Below, piece by piece: positions 27,029 through 37,092 of a stretch of 64,000 nucleotides of DNA. Made by a program: the position numbers and the translations under genes. How positions within the stretch are numbered: position 1 is the stretch's first letter; every line of letters starts with the position of its first letter. The notes beneath the pieces were generated by a model, which was not told the origin of the DNA, did no database searches, and worked only from the letters and a program-made list of their open reading frames with translations. Source of the DNA: Isoptericola cucumis (lineage in GTDB: Bacteria; Actinomycetota; Actinomycetes; Actinomycetales; Cellulomonadaceae); NCBI RefSeq assembly GCF_014635665.1, contig NZ_BMDG01000004.1, positions 248,001 through 312,000 on the forward strand, in the 5' to 3' direction.

Positions 27029-28048
27029 ATGAGCGTGCACCCGCACGGCGACGACACCGCACCGACCGAACCGTCCACCGAACCGTCCACCGAGCCGTCC
27101 ACCGAGCCGTCCACCGAGCCGTCCACCGAGCCGTCCACCGAGCCGTCCACCGAGCCGTCCACCGCGACGTTCCGCGACCCGGCCGCGACCGCGGCGGACC
27201 TGCTGGGTGACCTGCGGGCCCGCGAGCCGCTGGTGCAGGTCGTCACCAACGCGGTCGTCACGAACGTCACCGCGAACGTGCTCCTCGCGCTGGGAGCCTC
27301 CCCGGCGATGTGCGACGTGCCCGGCGAGGCGGGCGGCTTCGCCCGCGTCGCCGACGGCCTGCTCGTCAACCTCGGCACCCCGCACGCCGAGCAGCGCACC
27401 GCCGCGCTCGAGGCGGCACAGGCCGCCGACGAGGCCGGCACCCCGTGGGTGCTGGACCCGGTCGCGGTCGGCTCCCTGCCCGTGCGCACCGAGCTGGCCC
27501 GGCGCCTGCTGACCCGTCGGCCCACGGTCGTGCGGGGGAACGCGAGTGAGGTCCTCGCCCTCGCCGGCGACGGGGCGGGCGGCCGCGGCGTCGACACCAC
27601 CGACGCCCCCGAGGACGCGCTGCCCGCCGCCCTGCGGCTGGCGGCCGGCGGCGCGGCCGTCGCCGTCAGCGGCGCGGTGGACCTGCTGGTGGATCGCGGC
27701 CCGGGCGGCGGTGCCACCGGCGGCGCGTGCGTCGTGCGCGTGCACACCGGGCACCGCTGGCTCACCCGCATGACCGGCGGCGGCTGCGCGCTCGGCGCCG
27801 TCATGGCGGCGTTCGCGGGTGTCGCCCGCCGCACCGGCCGCACGCCCGCCGACGCGGCGCTCGCGGCGACCGTCGTCTACACCCTCGCCGCCGAGCGCGC
27901 GGCCGAGCGCGCGGACGGGCCCGGCAGCTTCGCCGTCGCGCTCCTGGATCACCTGGACCGGCTGCAGCCCGCGGACGTGCGCCGCGACGCGCGCGTCAGC
28001 GTCGGCACCGAGGACGCGGACCGGCGTGCCGTGGAGGTGGCCCGATGA
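27029..28048 (+). CDS. thiM: Hydroxyethylthiazole kinase with repeat-bearing N-terminus
   Basis: The 339-residue enzyme phosphorylates hydroxyethylthiazole for thiamine salvage. The core runs from about residue 55: [22 protein letters not shown] binds substrate, and [14 protein letters not shown] carries the catalytic Cys. The core is of normal length, but the first 50 residues are extra and contain eight TEPS units, probably a flexible tail. The gene lies directly behind the TPP riboswitch and is coupled to thiE by ATGA. Confidence 0.95.
   Translation: MSVHPHGDDTAPTEPSTEPSTEPSTEPSTEPSTEPSTEPSTEPSTATFRDPAATAADLLGDLRAREPLVQVVTNAVVTNVTANVLLALGASPAMCDVPGEAGGFARVADGLLVNLGTPHAEQRTAALEAAQAADEAGTPWVLDPVAVGSLPVRTELARRLLTRRPTVVRGNASEVLALAGDGAGGRGVDTTDAPEDALPAALRLAAGGAAVAVSGAVDLLVDRGPGGGATGGACVVRVHTGHRWLTRMTGGGCALGAVMAAFAGVARRTGRTPADAALAATVVYTLAAERAAERADGPGSFAVALLDHLDRLQPADVRRDARVSVGTEDADRRAVEVAR
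27065..27160 (+). repeat. Eight 12-bp tandem repeats coding (TEPS)8 in thiM
   Basis: The unit ACCGARCCGTCC occurs eight times without gap; the first two copies have A and the last six G at the variable base. Copy changes keep the frame, so the tail length can vary without harming the kinase. Confidence 0.95.
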
Positions 28049-28770
28049 GCGCCGCGACCGGGACCACCCCGGACGCCGTGGTGGCGGCGAGCGCTCCCGA
28101 CCTGCGGTCCCGGCTGGCGACGTACCTCGTCACCGACACCGCCCAGTGCGGGGACCGCGGGGTGGTGGACGTCGTGACGGCGGCGCTCGCGGGCGGCGTC
28201 ACGACGGTCCAGGTGCGGGACAAGACGGCCTCCGGGCGGGACCTGCTGGCCCTGACCCGGGCGGTGGCGCACGCCGCGGCCGGCCGGGCGACCGTGCTGG
28301 TGGACGACCGCGTCGACGTGTTCCTCGCCGCGCGCGCCACGGGGGCTCCCGTGCACGGGGTGCACGTCGGCCAGCGCGACCTGCCGGCCGAGGTCGTGCG
28401 GCAGCTGGTGGGCGCGACGAACCCGGACGGCAGCCGGGCCGTGGTGGGGCTGTCGGCGAGCACGCTCGACGAGGTGTCCGCCGTGCACGACCTGCCCGCG
28501 GGGACGGTCGACTACCTCGGGGTGGGAGCCGTTCGACCGACGGCGACCAAGCCCGACCATCCGGCGCCCCTGGGCGTCGACGGGTTCGCCGCCGTGGCGC
28601 GCGCGACGTCGCTGCCGTGCGTGGCCATCGGCGGCATCGCGGTCGACCTCGTGGGGCCGCTACGTCGCGCGGGTGCGGCGGGCGCGGCGGTCGTCTCGGC
28701 GGTCTGCGCCGCGCCCGACCCGGCGGCGGCCGCCGCGGCGCTGGCCGCCGCGTGGGAGGGGGCCCGATGA
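28045..28770 (+). CDS. thiE: Thiamine-phosphate synthase
   Basis: The 241-residue enzyme joins HMP-pyrophosphate and thiazole phosphate. It shows the ThiE motifs [51 protein letters not shown] and VAIGGI. About 20 extra N-terminal residues precede the barrel. Both ends overlap neighbours by ATGA, so thiM, thiE and thiD are translated as a coupled unit. Confidence 0.96.
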   Translation: MSAATGTTPDAVVAASAPDLRSRLATYLVTDTAQCGDRGVVDVVTAALAGGVTTVQVRDKTASGRDLLALTRAVAHAAAGRATVLVDDRVDVFLAARATGAPVHGVHVGQRDLPAEVVRQLVGATNPDGSRAVVGLSASTLDEVSAVHDLPAGTVDYLGVGAVRPTATKPDHPAPLGVDGFAAVARATSLPCVAIGGIAVDLVGPLRRAGAAGAAVVSAVCAAPDPAAAAAALAAAWEGAR

Positions 28771-30500
28771 GCGCGGGGACCACGAGCGCCGTCCCGGCCG
28801 GGGCCGCCACGACCGGGGCCGCCACGACCGGCGCCGTCGCCACCGGCCCCGACGGCTCCGCGCGAGCCGTCGCCGGCCCGGCGGGTCGCGCCGTCCCGCG
28901 GGTGCTCGCCGTCGCGGGCTCGGACCCGTCGGGCGGCGCGGGGATCCAGGCGGACCTGAAGGCGGTCGCCGCGGCGGACGGCTACGGGATGACGGCGATC
29001 ACGGCCCTGACCGTGCAGAACACCCGCGGGGTGCGCGACGTGCACGTGCCGCCCGCGTCCTTCCTCGCGGCCCAGCTCGACGCCGTCACCGACGACGTGG
29101 CGCTCGACGCGGTGAAGATCGGCATGCTGGGCGCGCCCGAGGTGGCGGAGGTGGTCGGCGCGTGGCTGGACTCGCTGCCGCGGGGCGCCACGGCCGAGCG
29201 GCCGGCGGTCGTGCTCGACCCGGTGATGGTCGCGACCAGCGGCCACCGGCTGCTGAACCCCGGCGGCGAGCGGGCCGTGGCCGACCTGCTGCGCCGGGCC
29301 GACGTCGTCACGCCGAACCTGCCGGAGCTGGCGGTGCTCCTGGACGAGCCGGTCGCCCGCGACTGGGCGGGGGCGCTCGAGCAGGCGGCGCGGCTGGCGC
29401 GGCGGCACGGCGTGCTGGTCGTCGCCAAGGGCGGGCACCTGGACGGCGAGGTCGCCCCCGACGCGCTCGTCGGCCCGGACGGGCTCCTGGCGCAGGTGGA
29501 CGGGCCCCGGGTGGCGTCGAGCGCCACCCACGGCACCGGGTGCTCGCTGTCCAGCGGGCTCGCCGTGCGCTACGCCCGGTCGCGCGACTGGGTGGCGGCG
29601 CTGCGCGAGACCAAGCAGTGGCTGACGCGCGCCATCCGCGCCGGGGAGGCGCTCGAGGTGGGCGGCGGGCACGGGCCGGTCGACCACCTGGCCGACGTGC
29701 GGACGGTGGTGGCCGGCTCGCGGGCCGCCACGCTGCCGGGGCGGCTCCCGGGGGACGTCGCGCGACGGTTCGCCGGCCACGACGGTTCCCCGGGCACCGT
29801 CCCGGGCACGGCTGCGGAGGACGGTGCGGCGCTGGTCGGCCGCTGGTGGGACGAGGCGGCGGGGCTGCGCGCGCAGATCGACGCGCTGCCGTTCGTGCGT
29901 GCGCTGGCGGACGGCACGCTGCCGGAGCACGCGTTCCGGTACTACCTCCAGCAGGACGCGCTGTACCTGCGCGAGTACGCGCGGGCCCTGGCGCGGGCCG
30001 CGGAGCTCGCGCCCACCCGCGCCGAGCAGGCGTTCTGGGCGGGCGGCGCGCACGGCGCGCTGGTCACCGAGCTCGACCTGCACACCTCGTGGCTGGGTGG
30101 GGAGCCAGGTGGAGAGGCGCGCGGGGAGCCGGGCGGGGAGCTGCCGGACGTGCCGGCCAGCCCGACGACGCGGGCCTACCTCGACCACCTGCGGGCGGCC
30201 GGGTCGGACTACGCGACGCTCGTGGCCGCGGTCCTGCCGTGCTACTGGATCTACCAGGACGTGGGGGAGCGGCTCGCGGCCGGCAACCACGACGCGCACC
30301 CGTACCGCGCGTGGCTGGGCACGTACGCCGACGACGAGTTCGCGGCGGCGACCCGGCAGGCGGTCGCGGTCCTGGAGCGCGTGGCCGCGGACGCGACCGG
30401 CGAGCAGCGGCACCGCATGGCCGAGGCGTTCGCCCGCGCCTGCCGGCACGAGGTGGCGTTCTTCGACCAGGCGCACGCCTGGGGGCCGGCTCCCGCCTGA
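28767..30500 (+). CDS. thiD: Bifunctional HMP/HMP-P kinase - TenA fusion
   Basis: The 577-residue protein joins two enzymes. The ThiD kinase (about residues 45-320) has AGSDPSGGAGIQADLKA, LDPVMVATSGHRLL and the ATHGTGCSLSSG phosphate loop. After a linker, the TenA-like domain (about 355-575) has FRYYLQQDALYLREYARAL, the active-site Cys in LPCYWIYQDVG and HEVAFFD with the catalytic Glu. The linked reactions phosphorylate HMP and salvage aminopyrimidines. A repeat-like Ala/Thr-rich N-terminus and a Gly/Glu insert (GGEPGGEARGEPGGE) in TenA look like low-complexity expansions. It is the last gene under the riboswitch. Confidence 0.94.
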   Translation: MSAGTTSAVPAGAATTGAATTGAVATGPDGSARAVAGPAGRAVPRVLAVAGSDPSGGAGIQADLKAVAAADGYGMTAITALTVQNTRGVRDVHVPPASFLAAQLDAVTDDVALDAVKIGMLGAPEVAEVVGAWLDSLPRGATAERPAVVLDPVMVATSGHRLLNPGGERAVADLLRRADVVTPNLPELAVLLDEPVARDWAGALEQAARLARRHGVLVVAKGGHLDGEVAPDALVGPDGLLAQVDGPRVASSATHGTGCSLSSGLAVRYARSRDWVAALRETKQWLTRAIRAGEALEVGGGHGPVDHLADVRTVVAGSRAATLPGRLPGDVARRFAGHDGSPGTVPGTAAEDGAALVGRWWDEAAGLRAQIDALPFVRALADGTLPEHAFRYYLQQDALYLREYARALARAAELAPTRAEQAFWAGGAHGALVTELDLHTSWLGGEPGGEARGEPGGELPDVPASPTTRAYLDHLRAAGSDYATLVAAVLPCYWIYQDVGERLAAGNHDAHPYRAWLGTYADDEFAAATRQAVAVLERVAADATGEQRHRMAEAFARACRHEVAFFDQAHAWGPAPA

Positions 30501-30573
30501 CGAGGCGCCCCGGCCCGGGCCGAGGCGCGTGTCCCGGGCAAGCGTGTCGGTGGTCGGTGGGAAGATGGATGTG

Positions 30574-32634
30574 ATGCCCGACACCACCCGCAGCCCGAGA
30601 CCGTCCTCGGCTGACCCGTCCGACAGTCCCGACCAGAAGAAGCGGACCCGGCCCCGGCGCGCCTCCTCGGAGAGCGCTCGCCGGGGAGCGTCCCCGCAGG
30701 GGGCGCCGCCCGGGGCCGCCGCGGTCCCGCCGCCCGTGGGCTCGCAGCTGTCCACGTGGGCGTCGGTCCGCCGGCTGTACCCGTACGTGCGCCCGGCGGT
30801 GCCGCGCCTGGTCGGCGGCCTCCTCTCGGCCCTCGGCGCCAGCCTCGCGGCCCTGGCGATCCCGCGGGTCCTGCAGACGCTGGTCGAGGGGCCGCTCGCC
30901 GAGGGCGCCGCCGCGCACGACCTGGGCGCGCTCGTGGTGCCCGTCGTCCTGGTGCTGGTCCTCGGCGTCGCGGAGGCGGGCTTCGTGCTGCTGCGCCGCA
31001 ACCTGGTGATGTACCCCGGCACGCGCATCGAGGCCGTGATGCGCATGGCGCTGTTCCGGCACCTGCAGGACCTGCCCGCCGCGTTCCACGACAGGTGGCC
31101 GGGCGGGCAGCTGCTGAGCCGCATCATGGGCGACCTCGGCCTGCTGCGCCGCTGGCTGATCTTCGGGCTGCTGCAGCTCGTCGTGAGCGCGGTGACGATC
31201 GTGGTGGGCGTCGGGATCCTGCTCGCCACGGCCGGGTGGCTCGGCCTGGTCTACCTCGCCGGCGCGATCCCGGTGACGGTCATCGCGTTCCGGTTCTCGC
31301 GCCGCTACCGGGTCATCGCCCGGCTGTCGCAGGACCAGTCCGGCGACCTCGCGACGACGGTGGAGGAGTCGGTGCACGGCATCCGCGTCCTCAAGGCGTT
31401 CGGCCGCGGGCGGGACGCCCTGGAGTCGTTCACCGGCCAGGCGGAGGAGCTGCGCCGCACCGAGATCCGCAAGGCGGGCAACCAGGCGACGGTGACCACC
31501 TCCCTGCAGCTCATCCCCGAGGTCACGCTGGCGGTCTGCCTCGTGCTGGGCTCCGTCCTGGCGGCCCGCGGCCAGATCTCCCTCGGCGACCTGGTGGCGT
31601 TCTTCCTCACGGCCGCCGTGATCAACGGCCCGGTCGTGGACCTCGGCATGACCCTGTCGATGACGCTCAACGCCCGCACGGCCGTCGACCGCTTCTTCCA
31701 GGTGATGGAGACGGCCAACCCACTCGCCGACCCGGCGGACCCGGTGGAGCCGGGGCCGGTGCGGGGGCACGTGGAGCTGCGCGACGTGACGTACCGCTAC
31801 GACGACGCGTCCCCGCCGGTGCTGGACGGGCTCGACCTGGAGCTGCCCGAGGGGACCACCACGGCGCTCGTGGGGCTCACGGGGTCGGGCAAGTCCACGC
31901 TGGCGATGCTGGTGCCGCGCATCGCCGACGTGACGTCCGGGGCGGTGCTGCTCGACGGCGTGGACGTGCGGCGCCTGCGCCGCACCGACGCGCGCCGGCC
32001 CGTCGCGGTCGCGTTCGAGGACCCGACGCTCTTCTCGGCCTCCGTGCGCGACAACGTCCTGCTCGGCGTGCAGGAGTCCGGCCCGGACGCCGTCGACGAG
32101 CAGGAGCGCGAACGGCGCCTGCACGAGGCGCTCGAGGTCGCCCAGGCCGGGTTCGTCGCCGACCTCCCGGACGGGGTCGACACCCGCATCGGCGAGGAAG
32201 GGCTGTCCCTGTCCGGGGGGCAGCGGCAGCGGCTCGCGCTCGCGCGCGCCATCGCTGCCCGCCCCGCCGTCCTCGTGCTCGACGACCCGCTGTCGGCGCT
32301 CGACGTCACCACCGAGGAGGCCGTGACCGCGCGGCTGCACGAGGTGCTCGCGGGCACCACGACCCTCGTCATCGCCCACCGCCCCTCGACCGTGGCGCTC
32401 GCCGACCGTGTCGCCGTCCTGCAGGACGGCCGGATCACCGCCGTCGGGACGCACGCGCACCTGCTGGCGACCGACGCGCACTACCGGTACGTGATCTCCA
32501 ACCTCGAGCAGGACTGGGAGCACTACCCCGACCACGCCGCCGCGCCCGACGACGCGGCTCCCGACCGGACGGCTCCCGACCGGACGGCTCCCGACCGGAC
32601 GGCTCCCGACCCGAGAAGCGAGGACGCCCGATGA
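30574..32634 (+). CDS. ABC exporter subunit with degenerate ATP site (TMD-NBD half-transporter 1)
   Basis: The 686-residue half-transporter has a charged N-terminal tail of about 60 residues, six membrane helices and a C-terminal ATPase. Walker A is GLTGSGKS (near residue 434) and the signature is LSGGQRQR, but the residue after Walker B is Asp ([12 protein letters not shown]) where the catalytic Glu is expected, and the Q-loop reads AFEDPTLF with Glu for Gln. The same pattern marks the non-hydrolytic site of heterodimeric exporters such as TM287/288 and BmrCD. The H-loop is kept (IAHRPST). ATG 30574 is preferred for ribosome-site spacing (GGTGGGAAG). It is coupled to the next gene. Confidence 0.92.
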   Translation: MPDTTRSPRPSSADPSDSPDQKKRTRPRRASSESARRGASPQGAPPGAAAVPPPVGSQLSTWASVRRLYPYVRPAVPRLVGGLLSALGASLAALAIPRVLQTLVEGPLAEGAAAHDLGALVVPVVLVLVLGVAEAGFVLLRRNLVMYPGTRIEAVMRMALFRHLQDLPAAFHDRWPGGQLLSRIMGDLGLLRRWLIFGLLQLVVSAVTIVVGVGILLATAGWLGLVYLAGAIPVTVIAFRFSRRYRVIARLSQDQSGDLATTVEESVHGIRVLKAFGRGRDALESFTGQAEELRRTEIRKAGNQATVTTSLQLIPEVTLAVCLVLGSVLAARGQISLGDLVAFFLTAAVINGPVVDLGMTLSMTLNARTAVDRFFQVMETANPLADPADPVEPGPVRGHVELRDVTYRYDDASPPVLDGLDLELPEGTTTALVGLTGSGKSTLAMLVPRIADVTSGAVLLDGVDVRRLRRTDARRPVAVAFEDPTLFSASVRDNVLLGVQESGPDAVDEQERERRLHEALEVAQAGFVADLPDGVDTRIGEEGLSLSGGQRQRLALARAIAARPAVLVLDDPLSALDVTTEEAVTARLHEVLAGTTTLVIAHRPSTVALADRVAVLQDGRITAVGTHAHLLATDAHYRYVISNLEQDWEHYPDHAAAPDDAAPDRTAPDRTAPDRTAPDPRSEDAR
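32556..32610 (+). repeat. 15-bp tandem repeat coding DRTAP units
   Basis: GGCTCCCGACCGGAC occurs three times plus a partial fourth copy at the 3' end of the first ABC gene, about 20 bp before the second gene starts. It makes a variable-length C-terminal tail. Confidence 0.9.
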
Positions 32635-34469
32635 GCGGCGCGACGCACAGCCCCCGGCCCGCGCGCCGGCCGACCGACGCGACCGCCGACGACGCCACCC
32701 GCCTCGACAGCGCGACGTCGAAGAGCGTCCGGTCCCGGTCGCTCCGCCTCCTCGGCGACCTGCTGCGGCCCCGCGCCCGCTCGCTGGCCTGGGCCGGCGT
32801 GCTCGTCGTGCTCGCCACGCTCGGGCAGGTCGCCGGCCCGTGGCTGGTCTCGCTCGCCATCGACGACGCGGTCCCCGCGCTGATGGACGGCGACGCGTCC
32901 ACGCTCGCGCTCGTCGGCTCCGCGTACCTGGTGGCCGCGGTCGCCGGCGGGCTCTGCGCGGGGGCGTACGTGCGGGCCGCGGCCCGCATCGCCCAGAGCG
33001 TGCTGCTCGACCTGCGCCGCCGCGTGTTCCGCCACACGCAGCTGCTGAGCCTGGAGTTCCACGAGTCGTACACGTCGGGCCGCATCATCAGCCGCCAGAC
33101 CTCGGACCTCGAGGCGCTGCGCGAGCTGCTCGACGGCGGCCTGACCGGCGTCGTGTCGTCGCTGATGCTGATGATCTTCACCGGCCTGACGCTGTTCCTG
33201 ATGGACTGGCGCTCGGGGCTCGTGCTGGCCGCGGCCCTGGTCCCGGCCTGGCTGCTGACCCGGTGGTTCCAGAAGCACTCGCAGGTGTTCTACCGCGAGC
33301 AGCGCACCACGTCCGCGCGGCTCATCGTGAAGTTCGTCGAGACGATGACGGGCATGCGGGCGGTGCAGGCGTTCCGCCGCGAGCCGACCACCGAGGCCGA
33401 GTACGACCGGCTCGGCGAGGAGTACCGCGACGCCAACCTGCGGATCTTCAGCGTGAACGGCCGCTACCAGCCGGGCCTCGTGCTCATCGGCAACGTGGCG
33501 GTCGCCGCGGCGCTCGCGGTCGGCGGCTGGCGCGTCTACTCCGGCGCCCTCGACGTCGGCGTGCTCGTCGCGGCGCTGCTGTACGTGAAGCGGTTCTTCC
33601 AGCCGATCCAGCAGCTCGGCATGTTCTACAACTCGCTGCAGTCGGCGGTGGCGGCCCTCGAGAAGGTGTCGGGGCTGCTCGCGGAGGAGCCGACCGTCGT
33701 CGAGCCGCGACGCCCCACGCCGCTGCCGCAGGCCCGCGGGGCGCTGCACCTGGCGGACGTGACGTTCCGGTACGGCGACGGCCCGGTCATCCTGCCGGAC
33801 CTCGACCTGGCGATCCCGGCCGGGCAGACGGTGGCGCTGGTCGGCACCACGGGTGCGGGCAAGTCCACGGTCGCGAAGCTCGTCACCCGCTTCTACGACG
33901 CGACGCAGGGGCGCGTGCTGCTCGACGGGGTGGACGTGCGCGACCTGTCCACCACCGACCTGCGGCGCGCGGTGGTGATGGTGACCCAGGAGGCGTACCT
34001 GTTCAGCGGGTCGGTGCGGGAGAACATCGCGCTCGGCCGCCCGGGCGCGCCGCAGGAGGACATCGAAGCAGCCGCCCGCGCGGTCGGCGCGCACGACTTC
34101 ATCATGGCGATGCCGGACGGCTACGACACGGAGGTGAACAAGCGCGGCGGTCGGGTCTCGGCCGGCCAGCGGCAGCTGCTGTCGTTCGCGCGGGCGTTCC
34201 TCGCGGACCCGGCGGTGCTGGTGCTCGACGAGGCCACGTCGTCCCTCGACCTGCCGGGCGAGCGCCTGGTGCAGCGGGGCCTGCAGACGCTCCTGGCGGA
34301 CCGCACGGCGATCATCATCGCCCACCGGCTGTCGACGGTCGACATCGCCGACCGGGTCCTCGTGATGGAGCACGGGCGCGTGATCGAGGACGGGGCGCCC
34401 GCCGATCTCGCGGCCGGCGACGGCCGGTACGCGGCGCTGTACGCCGCGTGGCGGGACTCGCTGGTCTGA
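32631..34469 (+). CDS. ABC exporter subunit with intact catalytic Glu (half-transporter 2)
   Basis: The 612-residue partner has six membrane helices and an ATPase with Walker [11 protein letters not shown]-loop VTQEAYLF, and Walker [13 protein letters not shown] with the catalytic Glu. Its signature is VSAGQRQL instead of LSGGQ. In a dimer this weakened signature faces the Asp-bearing Walker B of the first subunit, so one composite site is degenerate and the other is active. Its ATG overlaps the first gene's stop. Such pairs export lipids, peptides or drugs; the cargo here is unknown. Confidence 0.93.
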   Translation: MSGATHSPRPARRPTDATADDATRLDSATSKSVRSRSLRLLGDLLRPRARSLAWAGVLVVLATLGQVAGPWLVSLAIDDAVPALMDGDASTLALVGSAYLVAAVAGGLCAGAYVRAAARIAQSVLLDLRRRVFRHTQLLSLEFHESYTSGRIISRQTSDLEALRELLDGGLTGVVSSLMLMIFTGLTLFLMDWRSGLVLAAALVPAWLLTRWFQKHSQVFYREQRTTSARLIVKFVETMTGMRAVQAFRREPTTEAEYDRLGEEYRDANLRIFSVNGRYQPGLVLIGNVAVAAALAVGGWRVYSGALDVGVLVAALLYVKRFFQPIQQLGMFYNSLQSAVAALEKVSGLLAEEPTVVEPRRPTPLPQARGALHLADVTFRYGDGPVILPDLDLAIPAGQTVALVGTTGAGKSTVAKLVTRFYDATQGRVLLDGVDVRDLSTTDLRRAVVMVTQEAYLFSGSVRENIALGRPGAPQEDIEAAARAVGAHDFIMAMPDGYDTEVNKRGGRVSAGQRQLLSFARAFLADPAVLVLDEATSSLDLPGERLVQRGLQTLLADRTAIIIAHRLSTVDIADRVLVMEHGRVIEDGAPADLAAGDGRYAALYAAWRDSLV

Positions 34470-34514
34470 CCCGCGACGTCGTCCCCGCGCTGCCGCGAGG
34501 CGAGGCGGGCGACG

Positions 34515-36023
34515 TCATGCGGACCGGCCGGCGAGGTCGGCGAGCCGGACGGGGTCGACGAGCGGTCCGAGCTCGTGGCGCACCCACCAGTCGCCGGTCC
34601 GCCGTCGCTCGTCGGGCGTCGTGTAGCGGTACCGGAAGAGCCGCAGGCGTACCCACCGCGGCGCGGCGCCGTCGAACGGGTCGCGCCGCAGCAGCCGCAG
34701 GACGGCGGGGTCGGCCTCCAGCAGCCGCCGGCACAGCCGGCCGATCCACGGGCCGGAGACCCCGAGCGGGACGAACCACAGCACCCAGTCGAGGCGCAGG
34801 TGGTACGGCGCGACCTGCGGTGGCCGGCGGCCCACCTCGCCGGGCTTGCCGCGGAAGGCGTACTCGCGCCAGTCGTCCGGCCCCGGCCGCTCGGCGAGGG
34901 AGCCCTCGACGACCACCTCGTCGCGGCGGCGGGTGACCGACCCGAACGCGCCGTACGCGTTCACCAGCCGCAGCGGCTCGAAGCTCGCGTTCATCTTCTG
35001 GTGCGCGGACGCCAGGTTGGCCGCGGGCCGCGCCGAGAGCACCAGCAGGACGAGGACGACGGCGCCCACGACGACGACGTACGCCGCGGGTGCCGTGGGC
35101 GCCCCGGCTGCGCCCGGCGCCGGGGCGTCGCCCGCGGCACCTGCGATGCCCACCCAGCCCCCCAGGGCCGCCCACACGCCGTCGGACACCATGGCCGCGC
35201 CCAGCACGATCGTCGCCCAGTTCAGCCAGGCGAAGTTGCCGGTGAGCACCAGCCAGCCCTGCGTGAGGACGACGACGCCGCCCGCGACCGACGGCAGGGG
35301 CTGCGGCAGCCACAGCAACCACGGCACGAGGAGCTGCGTGACGTGGTTGCCCACGACCTCGGTGCGGTGCCACCACCGGGGCAGGTGGTGGGCGTGCCAG
35401 CTGAGGGGCCCGGGCATGGGCTGCGTCTCGTGGTGGTAGTCGAGGGCGGTGAGGTCGCGCCACGCCGGGTCGCCGCGCCACTTGATGAGGCCGGCCCCCA
35501 GCTCCAGGCGGAAGAGCAGCCAGCGGGCGGCGAGCACCAGCAGGAACGGCACGGGGACGTCGGGGGAGCCGAGCCACGCCACCAGGAAGGCCAGCTCGCA
35601 CAGCAGCGTCTCCCAGCCGAAGGAGTAGAAGCGCTGCCCGACCTGCACGATCGACAGATAGCCGGCCCAGCAGGACAGGAGCACGACGGTGGTCGCCCAC
35701 CACGGGCCCGCCTGCGGCAGCCCGACGACGACGGCTGCGGCGGCGAGGGCGCCGGCCGCGGCGACGACGACCAGCAACCGGTCGCTGTAGTGCAGGTGGA
35801 ACAGCGACGGCGCGTCGCGGAACCTCGTCCGCGCGACGAAGGCGGGTACCGGCTGCAGCCCGCGTTCTCCGAGCAGCGGGCGGAACTGGCCCAGGGCCTG
35901 CAGGAAGGCCAGGCACAGCAGGGTCGCGACGCCGCGCTGCAGCACCTCGCGGGCGACGTCGTAGTCGGCGGTGCTCCACCAGCCGGGCAGCCAGGACGGC
36001 CAGGTCGTGAGCCCCGTGGGCAT
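34515..36023 (-). CDS. Lipase maturation factor (LMF) family membrane protein
   Basis: The 502-residue protein has about eight membrane helices in the first 370 residues, with ALGQFRPLLGERGLQP, DYHHETQPMPGPLSWHAHHLP and GNFAWLNW, all hallmark segments of the LMF1 family. The soluble C-terminal part keeps VNAYGAFGSVTRRRDEVV, FRGKPGEVGRRPPQVAPYH and LDWVLWF. Vertebrate LMF1 helps lipases fold in the ER; the bacterial role is unknown. Start 36023 has both GGAGG and a -10 hexamer just upstream. It is convergent with the ABC exporter. Confidence 0.88.
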   Translation of the reverse strand: MPTGLTTWPSWLPGWWSTADYDVAREVLQRGVATLLCLAFLQALGQFRPLLGERGLQPVPAFVARTRFRDAPSLFHLHYSDRLLVVVAAAGALAAAAVVVGLPQAGPWWATTVVLLSCWAGYLSIVQVGQRFYSFGWETLLCELAFLVAWLGSPDVPVPFLLVLAARWLLFRLELGAGLIKWRGDPAWRDLTALDYHHETQPMPGPLSWHAHHLPRWWHRTEVVGNHVTQLLVPWLLWLPQPLPSVAGGVVVLTQGWLVLTGNFAWLNWATIVLGAAMVSDGVWAALGGWVGIAGAAGDAPAPGAAGAPTAPAAYVVVVGAVVLVLLVLSARPAANLASAHQKMNASFEPLRLVNAYGAFGSVTRRRDEVVVEGSLAERPGPDDWREYAFRGKPGEVGRRPPQVAPYHLRLDWVLWFVPLGVSGPWIGRLCRRLLEADPAVLRLLRRDPFDGAAPRWVRLRLFRYRYTTPDERRRTGDWWVRHELGPLVDPVRLADLAGRSA

Positions 36024-36029
36024 CCTCCG

Positions 36030-36035
36030 ACGCTA
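36030..36035 (-). promoter_or_regulatory. -10 hexamer TAGCGT of the LMF gene (leaderless)
   Basis: TAGCGT is 6 nt before ATG 36023 and overlaps the 3' end of the upstream LysR gene, so the LMF gene has its own promoter inside that gene's last codons. Confidence 0.45.
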
Positions 36036-37004
36036 GCCGGGCGGCGGCCCGTTCGACATCCGGGCCCCGGCCGGCTCGGCCCCGGCCGCGACCAGCCGCG
36101 CGACGAGCGCCGCGGCCGGCGGTGACGGAGCGCCCACGGTGAGCGCGAGCACGCGACGGGCGGCGCCCGGCAGCGGGTCGGTCCGCACGTCCGGGTTGCG
36201 GTGCGCGCGCAGCGCGAGCTCCGGGAGCACGCTCACCCCCGTCCCCGCCGCGACGAGCGCCTGCACGGCCACGTAGTCGTCGGTCTCGAACGCGATGCGC
36301 GGCACGAACCCCACCGCGGCGCACCGCGCGACCAGGTCGGCGCGACAGCGCTCGCAGCCGGCGATCCAGTCGGCGTCCTGGAGGTCGGCGAGCGTGGGCT
36401 CGCCGAGGGCCTCCGCGCCGGGCGGGCCCGCCGGGCGCACGAGGGTGACCGGCTCGTGGCACACGGGCGTCACCTCGAACGGGGAGAGGTCGTTCACCGT
36501 CCGCGCGTGCCGGACGTCGGTGTGCTCGAACACGAGCGCGACGTCGACGTCACCGGCGGCGAGCGCGGCCACGGCCTCGGGCGGCTCGGCCTCGACGAGC
36601 CCCACGCTGAGCCCGGGGTGCTCGGCCCGCAGGCGCGAGACGGCGTCCGGCACGAGGGTGGCGAGCGCGGACGGGAAGGACGCGAGCCGTGCCCGACCGG
36701 CGCGGAGGCCGGCGAGGGCGTCGAGCTCGCGGCGCGCGCCCTCGACCCGCCCCAGGATCTCCTCCGCCCGGTCGGCGAGGAGGCGGCCCGCCTCGGTGAG
36801 GCACACCCCGCGCCCGGCGCGGCGCAGCAGCGGGATGCCGGCCTCGGCCTCGAGCCGTGCCAGGTGGTGGCTGACCGACGGCTGGGCGTAGTGCAGCTCG
36901 CGCGCGGCCGCCGTCACCGAGCCCGTGCGGGCGACGGCGGCCAGCACCCGGAGCCGGGTGAGGTCGAGGTGCGGGGGCGAGGGGGAGCCGGACGACACGG
37001 ACAT
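36033..37004 (-). CDS. LysR-family transcriptional regulator
   Basis: The 323-residue protein has a LysR winged helix (LRVLAAVARTGSVTAAAREL and then HYAQPSVSHHLARLE, residues 18-52) and a two-lobe effector domain. Two Cys close together (AGCERCRADL) could respond to redox state, but this is speculative. It is divergent from the PLP-dependent dehydratase and probably regulates it, as LysR proteins usually control the adjacent divergent gene. Confidence 0.92.
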   Translation of the reverse strand: MSVSSGSPSPPHLDLTRLRVLAAVARTGSVTAAARELHYAQPSVSHHLARLEAEAGIPLLRRAGRGVCLTEAGRLLADRAEEILGRVEGARRELDALAGLRAGRARLASFPSALATLVPDAVSRLRAEHPGLSVGLVEAEPPEAVAALAAGDVDVALVFEHTDVRHARTVNDLSPFEVTPVCHEPVTLVRPAGPPGAEALGEPTLADLQDADWIAGCERCRADLVARCAAVGFVPRIAFETDDYVAVQALVAAGTGVSVLPELALRAHRNPDVRTDPLPGAARRVLALTVGAPSPPAAALVARLVAAGAEPAGARMSNGPPPG

Positions 37005-37010
37005 CCCGCG

Positions 37011-37016
37011 AGCCTA
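37011..37016 (-). promoter_or_regulatory. -10 hexamer TAGGCT of the lysR gene (leaderless)
   Basis: TAGGCT ends 6 nt before ATG 37004. The inverted repeat at 37021-37039 begins 5 bp upstream of it, where bound LysR would block its own promoter. Confidence 0.55.
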
Positions 37017-37020
37017 AGCC

Positions 37021-37039
37021 AGACGTATCGAGAACGTCT
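37021..37039. promoter_or_regulatory. Putative LysR-binding inverted repeat
   Basis: AGACGT and ACGTCT form a perfect 6+6 inverted repeat with a 7-nt A/T-richer centre. It lies 61-79 bp before the predicted start of the dehydratase transcript, the usual place of a LysR recognition site. Confidence 0.6.
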
Positions 37040-37062
37040 ATCGTCCCCAGCAGGAACCGGCA

Positions 37063-37092
37063 TTGGACCTATGCGTCGTGCCTGGCCATGCT
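37063..37092 (+). promoter_or_regulatory. Promoter of the dehydratase gene
   Basis: TTGGAC at 37063-37068 and CATGCT at 37087-37092 are 18 bp apart, and the -10 ends 7 nt before ATG 37100. The -10 has C instead of T at its first base, which suits a gene needing an activator. Confidence 0.45.

Noticed and set aside
27065-27160. Short repeats in thiM as a CRISPR-like array
   Set aside because: The 12-bp units are contiguous with no spacers and encode an in-frame TEPS tail.
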